The notes under the pieces: generated by a model
Told to the model about the DNA's origin: nothing
The model's input: the letters and a program-made list of their open reading frames with translations, nothing else
The model's database searches: none
Translations under genes and position numbers: made by a program
DNA from: Myxococcales bacterium
Lineage (GTDB): Bacteria; Myxococcota_A; Polyangia; Polyangiales; JAFGIB01
Length of the DNA stretch: 64,000 bases
Direction of reading: 5' to 3'
Assembly (NCBI GenBank): GCA_029880325.1
Contig: JAOUOP010000013.1
Location: 62,001 to 126,000 of the forward strand
Part shown: positions 36,547 through 44,522 of the stretch, in pieces
Layout of the letters: each line of letters starts with the position of its first letter
How positions within the stretch are numbered: position 1 is the stretch's first letter

Positions 36547-38465
36547 TGGCGCGCTCTTACACCATGCTGGCCCTACTCTTCTATCTCGCGTCCACTGCGG
36601 CCGGCACAGCGCTCGCCCTGGCCCTGCGCTTGCCCCTGGGCCCATGGACGCGCCTGGGTCTGGGCGTGGTGCTGGGACAGCTGCTCATGGCCTGGACGCC
36701 GCTGCTATGGGCGCTGGCGCTCGACCTCGACGCCCGCTCCGCGGGCCTTGTCGCAACCGCCACACTTGCAGCGGCCGCTGCCCTCGCCGCGCTCGCTTCG
36801 AAGTCCCTGCGCGCCGCTCTCAACCCCCTTGTTCGCGAGTTGCAGTCGGGGCTGGCGGCGACGCGCAACCGTCCTGCGCTGATGGCGTCGGTTCTCCTGT
36901 TGCCCCTGTTCGCCTGGCTTCACCACAGCCACTACCTGCGCCCCGGCCCAGGCGGTCTGCACTCGGCGGGCGTCACCTGGGGCGACCTGCCGATCCATTT
37001 GGGTCTGGCATCGCGCTTTCTACATGCCGACGGACTGCCCCGCCTGGAGCATCCGCTCTTCCTCGGGGGCGCTCTTCACTATCCGTTTGTGGCTGACTAT
37101 CAGGCCGCCGTCCTTTCATCCCTGGGCCTATCGCTGCGTTGGGCCTTCATCGGCGGGGGCCTGGTGCCGCTGGCTTCGATGCTCCCGCTGATGCACGGCC
37201 TCACGACGCTCTGGCTTGGCCGCTCGCGCCCGGCAGTCACCGCTCTTGCTCTGCTGCTCTTCTTCTGCGCGGGGGGCCTGGGCTTCCTGCTTTTCGCCAT
37301 GCACCTGGCCGACGGAAAGAGCTTTCTTGAACTGCTGGCCACCACCAATGCCACTTACATCGACCCGCACGTATTGAAGTCCGGTCATCTCGGCAATCTC
37401 TTCATCGCGGCACGCACCGCCGCATACGGAATGCCCATGGCCGTGGGCGCGCTGCTTTTGCTCGGTCACGTGGTAGCCGCACCGAAACATCAAGCCCCGG
37501 TCGCCGCGCTCGCCATCGGCGGCCTGATCGTCGGCGCGTTGCCACTCATCCACGGCCACAGCTTCGCGGTGCTCTGTGGTGCCGGCGTCTGCTACGCCTT
37601 TTTGAGTCGCCACCACCTGCGCGCCTGGGCGCTGCACGGACTCGTACTCGCGACGCTCGCCACGCCGCAGCTCCTCTGGCTCTTCGCCACCGAGACCTCG
37701 GGTCCCGGCCCAAGCTGGGCGGGCGGTTTTCTACGGCCGGCGCCAAACGAAAGCGAGTGGCTCTTCGATCTCGTGATGGGAGTCGGAGCGTGGCTCGCGC
37801 TGGTGCCGCTGGCCTTTGCCGCGCTGGCACCGTCGGGCCGGCGCCTGACGCTGCCGTTGCTGCTGCTACTTCCGATCGCCAACCTGATCACCCTGACCCC
37901 GACGGTCTACGACAACGTCAAGCTTCTGGCCTTCTTCGACGTTGCTGCCGCTCCACTGGTGGCAGCCCTGTTGTTCGATTTCGCGAGGCGGCCTGCGGCG
38001 CGCCTGGCTCGAAGCCTGGTGGCAGTGCTGGCGGTGATGCTGGCCACCGCCAGCGGCGTGCTCGCCCTCGGCTTCGAGCTGATCAACGACTCGGTCCTGC
38101 TGAAGCCGCGAGACATCGAGCTCGCCGAGTTGGTGAAGGCGAAGACCCGCCCCGATCAGATCATCGCCACCGCTGCGAGCTACCACGATCCGGTCGCACT
38201 GCTGTCGGGCCGTCGCGTGCTGGCCTGCACCCTGCCCATGCTCGCCACCCACGGCATCGATGCCCGCCAGCGTGCGCTCGAGGTGATGACGCTCTACCGC
38301 GGGGGACCGGCTTCGCGGCGCATCATCGAACACCACCGCGTCACGGCCATCGTGGTGGGAGACCGCGAGCGCAGCGACCTGCCGCAGATCGACGAAGCCT
38401 TCCTCGGCAGCATCGCCCGGAGCGTGCACGGGCGGAACGGACAGCGTTTGTACCTGCTCGAGTGA
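36537..38465 (+). CDS. Polytopic membrane protein, GT-C-like, unknown
   Basis: 642 residues (633 if ATG 36564 is used). About 12-14 hydrophobic helices, then a soluble C-terminal part (~540-642, e.g. ELAELVKAKTRPDQIIATA, RAIVVGD-like tail). An early extracytoplasmic loop holds GVTWGDLPIHLGLASRF, and HYPFVADYQAA follows. The Asp in the first large loop and this overall topology are like GT-C glycosyltransferases that use lipid-phosphate sugars, but no defining family motif is certain. The C-terminal part resembles the soluble domain in such proteins (asking about residues accessible by YHDPVALLSGRRVL). Function not assigned. Confidence 0.65.
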   Translation: MVRLARSYTMLALLFYLASTAAGTALALALRLPLGPWTRLGLGVVLGQLLMAWTPLLWALALDLDARSAGLVATATLAAAAALAALASKSLRAALNPLVRELQSGLAATRNRPALMASVLLLPLFAWLHHSHYLRPGPGGLHSAGVTWGDLPIHLGLASRFLHADGLPRLEHPLFLGGALHYPFVADYQAAVLSSLGLSLRWAFIGGGLVPLASMLPLMHGLTTLWLGRSRPAVTALALLLFFCAGGLGFLLFAMHLADGKSFLELLATTNATYIDPHVLKSGHLGNLFIAARTAAYGMPMAVGALLLLGHVVAAPKHQAPVAALAIGGLIVGALPLIHGHSFAVLCGAGVCYAFLSRHHLRAWALHGLVLATLATPQLLWLFATETSGPGPSWAGGFLRPAPNESEWLFDLVMGVGAWLALVPLAFAALAPSGRRLTLPLLLLLPIANLITLTPTVYDNVKLLAFFDVAAAPLVAALLFDFARRPAARLARSLVAVLAVMLATASGVLALGFELINDSVLLKPRDIELAELVKAKTRPDQIIATAASYHDPVALLSGRRVLACTLPMLATHGIDARQRALEVMTLYRGGPASRRIIEHHRVTAIVVGDRERSDLPQIDEAFLGSIARSVHGRNGQRLYLLE

Positions 38466-38537
38466 GGGGTGGGTCGATGTGCGCGGAGGATTTGTGATGC
38501 GATGACCACCAGCACAGCACGGGCGTTTGGACGCCGT

Positions 38538-38601
38538 GTTGGTCACCTCCAACGATGCTACGCTTGCGAACTACCCGTAGCCCCTCGCAGCAAAGGAAGC
38601 A
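38538..38601 (+). promoter_or_regulatory. Palindrome, -10-like TACGCT and ribosome site
   Basis: GTTGG-TCACCT-CCAAC (38538-38553), TACGCT (38559-38564) and AAGGAAG (about 38595-38601) precede the GTG at 38612. Confidence 0.3.
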
Positions 38602-38611
38602 GACCCCCAAG

Positions 38612-39895
38612 GTGCAGATCCTGCACGAGACCGCTGCCGCCCCCGACGGCGTGAAGCAAACGGGCGAGGCCCCATCGGCCGCTGACGCCCCGGCGACCGC
38701 GTCGGCGTCCGCCTCCCGCGGTTGGACGGCCGCGAGCCTGTGGGTCCAATCGCCGCAATGGGATGTCTTTTGGCTGTTGTCCGGACTGTGGGCGCCGCTG
38801 CTGATTCTATTTCTCTACTGGGGGCTCAGCCACTCAACTACCAACGCAACCGACAGCATCGAGTTCACCGCCACCGTAACCGGCGTCGCCGTGCTCTATT
38901 TCCCGCTGGCGCTGCTGCACCGCATCAGCACCACCTACGCCGTCCTGGGCACTCCGATCCTGAGGGAAGAGCTGCGCAAGGAGCCACGGCACTACCTGCA
39001 CATCCCGCTGCTCATCGTGGTGGGAAGCATCGGCCTGTCGCTGTGCGCGGTATTCGACTCCATGTACGCCTTCATGCCCGGCGACCGGGGCCAGCTGTGG
39101 GCGTTCTTCGTGCTGGCCTACGTCATGATCCTGTGGGAGGCCTGGCACTTCTGCGCCCAGGAATTCGGCGTGCTGTCGATCTATCGCATCCGCGCCGAAC
39201 AATTCGACAAGGCCGACAAGCGCTTCGATCGCACCTTCACGGTCGTTCTGATGCTCGGAGTCAACGGCCTGCTCTACCTTCGCTTCGGCTTCTCCGACCA
39301 CTGCCAGGTGCTGCTCTACGGCACCCCCTTGCAGGGCTGCCAGGCCGGCTTTCTCACCCCCCTGGGTGATCTGGCGTTTGCGGCCGGCACCCTGCTCCTG
39401 GGCTACGCCCTGCTGCGCGAGTGGCGCCATCCCCACCGTTCGTTGCCGAAGCTGGTGTACTACGCGCTGGTCGGGGGCCATTCGATATTTCTGTACTTCC
39501 TGCCCCAGGCGCTCGGCGTGTTCTTTCTCACGAACGTCGTTCACCACTGGATGGTCGCCGTCGCGCTCTTCGGTCGCGTCCTCCATCGCAGCACCACCGG
39601 CGCCCCCCTCGCAACGCGCATCGCCTCCGCGCTCAAACCGCTGGCGTGGCTGGCCCTGGCGACGCTCTTCTACCTCTTCTTCGGCTCGCTCGAAAAAGCC
39701 GGCAACCTGGCCCCGGTACCGCCCCCCAATTGGTTTCAGGGCAGCTCCGTTCCCGCAAAGCTTCTAGCGGGCCTCGTGATCGGCATCTTCTTCTCCCTGA
39801 ACTTCCTCCACTACTACTACGATCGCTGCCTCTACCGCTTCAGTCATCCCGCGATTCGGGCCAAGGTCGGGCCGCTCTTGCTCGAGCGACGGTAA
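38612..39895 (+). CDS. Conserved multi-pass membrane protein with His-containing helices
   Basis: 427 residues from GTG 38612, chosen because AAGGAAG precedes it by ~10 nt and TACGCT lies ~45 nt upstream. An ATG at 38555 is the frame's outer limit. After an Ala/Pro-rich N-terminus there are eight or nine membrane helices. Polar or His residues occur inside or at the ends of helices: LALLHRISTTYAVLG, EAWHFCAQEFGVLSIYR, FLTNVVHHWMVAVALF and LHYYYDRCLYRF. Such His pairs could bind haem or metal, as in membrane oxidases or fatty-acid hydroxylases, but no known motif matches. Function unknown. Same strand as the preceding membrane gene. Confidence 0.65.
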   Translation: MQILHETAAAPDGVKQTGEAPSAADAPATASASASRGWTAASLWVQSPQWDVFWLLSGLWAPLLILFLYWGLSHSTTNATDSIEFTATVTGVAVLYFPLALLHRISTTYAVLGTPILREELRKEPRHYLHIPLLIVVGSIGLSLCAVFDSMYAFMPGDRGQLWAFFVLAYVMILWEAWHFCAQEFGVLSIYRIRAEQFDKADKRFDRTFTVVLMLGVNGLLYLRFGFSDHCQVLLYGTPLQGCQAGFLTPLGDLAFAAGTLLLGYALLREWRHPHRSLPKLVYYALVGGHSIFLYFLPQALGVFFLTNVVHHWMVAVALFGRVLHRSTTGAPLATRIASALKPLAWLALATLFYLFFGSLEKAGNLAPVPPPNWFQGSSVPAKLLAGLVIGIFFSLNFLHYYYDRCLYRFSHPAIRAKVGPLLLERR

Positions 39896-39926
39896 GGGTC
39901 CGCGCAGCCGGAACTCATCCGTATGG

Positions 39927-39952
39927 GGCGCGACAGCGGGTGCGGTCGCGCC
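39927..39952. terminator. GC-rich hairpin between convergent genes
   Basis: GGCGCGAC (39927-39934), 10-nt loop, GTCGCGCC (39945-39952), a perfect 8-bp stem. No T tract, so Rho-independent activity is doubtful. The rest of the 188-bp gap has no gene. Confidence 0.35.
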
Positions 39953-40083
39953 GGCGCCCGGAGAAGAATCCGCAGTCGTACCTCAGGTACATCGAGGAGT
40001 TCTTCGAGGACGCGCGGCGTGAACGCGCGCGCCGGTGCGTGCCGCAGGGGGAAGTTATTCTTTCGCGGAGCCCAAGCTGCCGC

Positions 40084-40737
40084 TCAGCCATCACGCCGGC
40101 TCGAGCGCCGCGAAGCGGGCGCGGGCTCGTCCTGAGGCTCTCGCTCCTCCGCGACCCGCACCTTCGGCCCACCGCCCCGATGCCGACGGTTGTAGTCCTC
40201 GATACGGTCGGCCGCGGCGTGGAGCAATGCCTCGACGCCCTCCTCCACCACGCGCTCGAAGTGCTCACCGGCCGCTCTACCGCGCTCGTGGCGCGCGCGA
40301 CGCTTGCGCTGCTGCCGCGCCTTCTGCCGCTGCCGCTTCTGGATGCGCTTGTCCGCTCGCTGCAGATCCGCCTCCGTGGGCATCAAGTTGCGTATCAAGC
40401 GCGCCCCCAGCATCACCGCGCTGCCGAGCAAGACCCAGTGGTAGAAGGCACCGGGGCCGGTCATCCAGTCGACCGCGGCCACGATCGCGTTCAAGAACGC
40501 GAGGTTGACCGCCTGGCGGCCGAATCCACGGCGATGCTCTCGCACGATGGCCGCCCGCGCCTCATCGGAGTCCCGCTCGTGCTCGAGTTCGCCGGCCGCG
40601 CGCTCCACGGCCTCGCGCTCGACGCCGAGTTCAGCAGCGGCGGCGATCAGGTCCTCGTGGCAGATGCCATCGCCCTCTTCGCGATCGATGGCGCGGCGCA
40701 GGATCTCCTCGGCCTGCTCTCGGCTGTAACGGGCCAC
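40084..40737 (-). CDS. 2TM domain protein with basic C-terminal tail
   Basis: 217 residues from GTG 40737 (GGAG 9 nt upstream). An N-terminal helical module (YSREQAEEILRRAIDREEG, HEDLIAAAAELGVEREAVERA) is followed by a 2TM domain of two closely spaced helices (~75-120: LAFLNAIVAAVDWM, YHWVLLGSAVMLGARLI), then a charged coiled Arg/Lys-rich tail with EDYNRRHRGG. This architecture is widespread in Deltaproteobacteria and Myxococcota; its role is not known. Divergent from the LLM oxidoreductase gene. Confidence 0.72.
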   Translation of the reverse strand: MARYSREQAEEILRRAIDREEGDGICHEDLIAAAAELGVEREAVERAAGELEHERDSDEARAAIVREHRRGFGRQAVNLAFLNAIVAAVDWMTGPGAFYHWVLLGSAVMLGARLIRNLMPTEADLQRADKRIQKRQRQKARQQRKRRARHERGRAAGEHFERVVEEGVEALLHAAADRIEDYNRRHRGGGPKVRVAEEREPQDEPAPASRRSSRRDG

Positions 40738-40847
40738 GGCGAAATGCTCCAGCTCGATTTTTTCACTCCACAGCGGGGGCTGCAAGGCGAACCCAAGCCG
40801 CTGTATGCTGCTGCCGCTCGCGCCGAGCCCAGAGGAAGGCCCACACA

Positions 40848-41711
40848 ATGAAATTCGGGATCATGTTCGCCAACGCCGGCCCCTTCGGGGAGCCCGAGCT
40901 GCTCGCCCACCTGGCGCAGACCGCCGAGGCGGTGGGCGTCGAGTCCATCTTCACCGTGGAACACGTGGCCGTGCCCGTGGGCTACGAGTCGCAGTATCCC
41001 TACAGCAAGAGCGGCAAGATGCCCGGACCGGAGAGTTCACCCATCCCCGATCCGCTGCTGCCCCTGGCCTTCGTCGCTTCCATCACCAAGTCCCTACGGC
41101 TGGGCACCGGCATCCTGATTCTGCCCCAGCGCCATCCCATCTACGTGGCCAAGGAAATCGCCACCCTGGACGTGCTCTCGGGCGGGCGCGTGCTCTTCGG
41201 CATCGGCAGCGGCTGGCTGCAGGAAGAGTTCGAGGCCCTCGGCGTACCCTTCAATCAGCGCGGCCGACGCACCGACGAAGCCATCGAAGCGATTCGCTCG
41301 CTGTGGGCACCGGAACCGAAGGCCTTCGAGGGCAAGTACTACGCCTGGAACGCCGTACACAGTAACCCCAAGCCCGTGCAACAGCCGGGCGTGCCGATCC
41401 TGATCGGCGGCCACTCCGAAGCCGCCGCCCGCCGCGCCGCCCGCCTCGGCGACGGCTTCTTCCCGGCCCGCGGGGACGACGAGACGCTCTTGCCCCTGCT
41501 CGCCGAAATGCGCGCCGAGTGCGAGCGCGTCGGACGTGACCCCTCGGAGATCGAAATCACCACCGGCGTCGGTCAACCCACCATTGACAAGGTGCGCCAC
41601 GCCGAAGAGCTGGGCATTTGCCGCCTGGTGATCAATCCCCCGGGCTTCGACCGGGACGGCCTCACGCGCGGACTCGAAGACTTCGCCGAGCAGGTGATCG
41701 CAAAGCTGTAA
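40848..41711 (+). CDS. LLM class F420-dependent oxidoreductase
   Basis: 287 residues, luciferase-like TIM-barrel. Seen: MKFGIMFANAGPFGEPELLA, ESIFTVEHVAVP, SLRLGTGILILPQRHP, AKEIATLDVLSGGRVLFGIG and GSGWLQEEFEALGVPFNQRG, then VPILIGGHSEAAARRAARLGD. These match the LLM-F420 group (TIGR03619-like). It uses reduced F420 or FMN to oxidise or reduce an unknown substrate in the cytosol. A TATGCT -10-like element and GAGGAAGG ribosome site precede the ATG. It converges with the acyltransferase (5 bp between stops). Confidence 0.9.
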   Translation: MKFGIMFANAGPFGEPELLAHLAQTAEAVGVESIFTVEHVAVPVGYESQYPYSKSGKMPGPESSPIPDPLLPLAFVASITKSLRLGTGILILPQRHPIYVAKEIATLDVLSGGRVLFGIGSGWLQEEFEALGVPFNQRGRRTDEAIEAIRSLWAPEPKAFEGKYYAWNAVHSNPKPVQQPGVPILIGGHSEAAARRAARLGDGFFPARGDDETLLPLLAEMRAECERVGRDPSEIEITTGVGQPTIDKVRHAEELGICRLVINPPGFDRDGLTRGLEDFAEQVIAKL

Positions 41712-41716
41712 AACGC

Positions 41717-43129
41717 CTACACGTAAGCGCCCGGACCGCGATCCCGCAGCGCGCCCTCCAGCAACTGCTGCACCTGATTCCGCACGCGCTCGTTGAGTTC
41801 ATTGACGCGCAGGCTGTGGTTGGCGGTCTCCGCCGGCAGCCCGTCCAGATCCTGCACCGGCGGACCGATGCGGATGCGCCAGCGGCTGGGCAGCGGCAAC
41901 GCGCCGAGGGGTCCGAGCCACGGAAACGTCGGCGTGACGGGAATGAAAGGCACGCCTAGCGCGCGCGAAAAGGCGCGCACCCGGTAGAGCAGCGGATAGC
42001 TCTCTTCGGCCCCCACGATCGCCACCGGCAACATCGGCACGCCGAGACGCAGCGCAAGTTTGACGTGCCCGCCACGCCCAAAGCGCTGCAGCTGGTAGCG
42101 CTCGGAATAGAGCTTTTCGACGCCCTTGACGCCCTCGGGAAAGACCGCCAGCAGCTCCCCACGGGCCAGGAGGCGCTCGGCGTTCTCGGGACAGGCGCGC
42201 ACGGCGCCGGCGCGGTTGAGGGTGGCGCCGAGGAAGGGGGCGTGGAACGCGAAGTCCTCGACCAGCCAACGCAGCTCGCGGGCGCCGCCGCGGTGGCGTC
42301 CGATGGCCGTCTTGAGCATCACCCCATCCCAGGGCAGCGCTCCGCCACGATTGCAGACCAGGAGAGCCGCGCCCTGCTCGGGCAGGTGCTCCAGACCATC
42401 GACTTCGACGCGGAAGTAATGATCGTAGAGGAAATCCAGCAGCGGTTTGATGCGCGCCTCGTAGGCGCGGTCCAGGCCGAAATCGTCGACGCGCTCGGAG
42501 CGCCCGCGCATGGCGATGCGGGTCCAGCGCCGCACGTAATACTCGGTGGAGAGCAGCTGACGCGCGCCGGAGAGCCGGTCGTCGGCTTGGTCGCGACTGG
42601 CCGCGTCGGGATACAGGCGCGCGGCGATGCGTCCGATGGCCTCGGCGGCTCGGCGCCGCGCTTCGCCGTCGGACTCGGCACCACTGACATCCTCGAGCAA
42701 GGTCGAAAGCTCCGGCGGCGGCGGCGGACTCGAGGGTGGCGGCGGCTCCGAGCGCCGGCCCGCGTTGGCCTCCCGCCCCTGCGGTAGCTCCAACACTTGG
42801 CCTGCGGCCTCGACGACCACGCGTGGCTTTTTCTTGGTCGCCTTCTTCTTGCTGGCCTTTTTTTTCGTGGCCTTCTTCTTGCTGGCTTTTTTCTTGGTCG
42901 CCTTCTTCTTGCCGAGCTGCTTTTTCTCCGTCAGCCCGCCATCCTGCCCGGACGCCGCCCCCGATGCGGGCGGCACCGAGGCGCGAGCGGCCGGTCGCGC
43001 GCTGGGACGGGCCCGCGGAAGCGCGGCCTCCGCTGCCACCCCATCCCCGGAGGCCTCGGGCGGGACCTCGCCTCCGGAAGCCATCGCCGGCGCCCGCACC
43101 GAGATGCGCCTGCTGGTGCGCTCATCCAT
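41717..43129 (-). CDS. PlsC-like lysophospholipid acyltransferase with Lys-rich histone-H1-like segment
   Basis: 470 residues; GGAGG 5 nt before ATG 43129. The N-terminal half is low-complexity: Ala/Pro rich, then ~85-115 of alternating KKKAT/KKKAS like eukaryotic or bacterial H1 C-termini, then a Pro-rich linker. From ~210 it is a PlsC acyltransferase: NRGGALPWDGVMLK (motif I, where the usual His of NHxxxxD is Arg), APFLGATLNRAG (motif II), LAVFPEGVKG (motif III) and VPMLPVAIVGAEESYP (motif IV). In relatives this block reads NHSGxLPWD, so the catalytic His seems lost here. The upstream gene on the same strand is the epimerase. Confidence 0.8.
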   Translation of the reverse strand: MDERTSRRISVRAPAMASGGEVPPEASGDGVAAEAALPRARPSARPAARASVPPASGAASGQDGGLTEKKQLGKKKATKKKASKKKATKKKASKKKATKKKPRVVVEAAGQVLELPQGREANAGRRSEPPPPSSPPPPPELSTLLEDVSGAESDGEARRRAAEAIGRIAARLYPDAASRDQADDRLSGARQLLSTEYYVRRWTRIAMRGRSERVDDFGLDRAYEARIKPLLDFLYDHYFRVEVDGLEHLPEQGAALLVCNRGGALPWDGVMLKTAIGRHRGGARELRWLVEDFAFHAPFLGATLNRAGAVRACPENAERLLARGELLAVFPEGVKGVEKLYSERYQLQRFGRGGHVKLALRLGVPMLPVAIVGAEESYPLLYRVRAFSRALGVPFIPVTPTFPWLGPLGALPLPSRWRIRIGPPVQDLDGLPAETANHSLRVNELNERVRNQVQQLLEGALRDRGPGAYV

Positions 43130-43180
43130 GGCAGCCTCCGCCCGCGGGGCCACCCGGCCCGCTCTCCGCCAATACGCGCG

Positions 43181-44230
43181 TCATCCCACCTCCTGCAGCA
43201 AGCGGGCATCGCGCAAGCGCAGCGCCCCCTCGAAATCGAGCACCGCATCGCGGCTGCTGTAGACCGGCTTGAAGCCAAGCCGCTGGTAGGCGCGGCTGCC
43301 GTCGGCCACACACAAATAGCGCAACGCGGCCAAAAACGACGGCGGCGCCTCGCTGAGCTGGGCCACCCACAGAAGCGACGCGAAGCGCCGGAAAATGGGC
43401 GCCGGGATCGGCAAACTCAACCTGCCGACCAACTTGATCACCGTCGAGATCGGCAACACCCCATCACCGACGATATTGAGCGCCCCGCGCGCATCCCGCT
43501 CCAGCGCCAGCTTCAAAGCCGCCACGGCGTCGACCTCATGCAGAAATTGGGTCAGCGGATCGTGCCCCATCAGGCGCGGCACGAAGCGATGGGAGAGCCA
43601 GCGCACCACGTAGTTGTGCACCGTGGGCCCGAGGATCGCCCCCATGCGCAAAACCGTCACGCAGCAGTCGGGGCGCTCCTCGGAAAAACTCCGAACCTGC
43701 TGCTCCACGTCGACCTTGTCCTCGACGAAGTGGGATCCGGGCAGGCCGAGCAGCGGGTGCTCCTCGGTGAGGAAGTTGGGATTGCTGGGATGGGCGCCGT
43801 AGACCAAAACGTTGGAGCGCACCACCAACTTGCGCAGCGCGTGCTTACGACAGGCCGCCAGCAAATGCATGGTGCCGGCGCTCTCAAGCTCGTGGGCCCA
43901 GGCGACCGCCTGGGTCGGGCTGGCCACGAAGGCCAGGTGCACCACCGTGTCGACGGCCTCGGCGTGCAAGATCTCGGCGATCGTGGAATCGACGCCGGGC
44001 GCCGTCAGATCGGTGTCATAAAAGCAGGTTTTGGCCCCGGCGCTGGCCGGATTTTTCACGTCGAGCACGACGATGCGCGCCACCGTAGGATCCTCTTCGA
44101 GCAAGCCCACCAAATTGCGCCCCAGGAAGGTATTGGCCCCGGTGACCGCGACCGAGCGCCCTTCGCGCGGGGCGCGTCGCGTCTCGAGCCCACGGCCGGC
44201 CGTTCCAACGCTGCTGCCAACGCCCATCAT
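43181..44230 (-). CDS. SDR NAD-dependent epimerase/dehydratase-like protein
   Basis: 349 residues, extended SDR. NAD motif VTGANTFLGRNLVGLL (GxxxFxG), D of VVLDVKNP, DTVVHLAFVASP, SNVLVYGAHP, then HFVEDKVDVEQQ where the usual catalytic YxxxK has Phe for Tyr, but keeps Lys. VLRMGAILGP and QFLHEVDAVAAL follow. It may bind a nucleotide-sugar or lipid-linked substrate with altered chemistry. It precedes the acyltransferase by 51 bp, probably in the same operon. It is divergent from lon, with ~290 bp between. Confidence 0.8.
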   Translation of the reverse strand: MMGVGSSVGTAGRGLETRRAPREGRSVAVTGANTFLGRNLVGLLEEDPTVARIVVLDVKNPASAGAKTCFYDTDLTAPGVDSTIAEILHAEAVDTVVHLAFVASPTQAVAWAHELESAGTMHLLAACRKHALRKLVVRSNVLVYGAHPSNPNFLTEEHPLLGLPGSHFVEDKVDVEQQVRSFSEERPDCCVTVLRMGAILGPTVHNYVVRWLSHRFVPRLMGHDPLTQFLHEVDAVAALKLALERDARGALNIVGDGVLPISTVIKLVGRLSLPIPAPIFRRFASLLWVAQLSEAPPSFLAALRYLCVADGSRAYQRLGFKPVYSSRDAVLDFEGALRLRDARLLQEVG

Positions 44231-44464
44231 CGTCTGCTGTCTTCGCTTTCCACCCTCTGAGAGAGCGACCGCCTCGCGGACGCCCCGTTTTGAGGACGCG
44301 TAGGGTAACGGGCCGCTCGCAAAAGGTCACCATTGTGCCACCCGCCGCCAGCAGCCGCCCGCCCCATCAAATGACGCCGGAACACGGGTGGCATGTAGGT
44401 TTACACAACACATCACCTACACAGGCGTGCACTCCTACGCGCGCTTGCGTGCCCCGAATCGCGT

Positions 44465-44470
44465 TACTAT
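44465..44470 (+). promoter_or_regulatory. Possible lon -10 hexamer
   Basis: TACTAT at 44465-44470 lies ~52 bp before the lon ATG. A TTGCGT element 14 bp further upstream is badly spaced, so only the -10 is suggested. No CIRCE-type repeat is visible. Confidence 0.25.
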
Positions 44471-44522
44471 TGTGACCTGGAGCATTCGCAGCGAGCCCCG
44501 AGTGGGGCTGGAACCAGGCGAC

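Noticed and set aside
39961-40080. Coding-like stretch (SYLRYIEEFFEDARRERAR) between convergent genes
   Set aside because: Short, no start or stop context, not followed by any domain; not enough to call a gene.
42800-42910. Apparent DNA repeat (Lys/Ala codon repeats)
   Set aside because: It is the coding sequence of the KKKAT/KKKAS protein segment, not a separate element.
42627-44260. Plus-strand frames over the acyltransferase and epimerase
   Set aside because: Ser/Cys/Trp-rich or Arg-rich composition typical of antisense frames; the Lys-rich tract reads as LAFFF-type repeats on the other strand.
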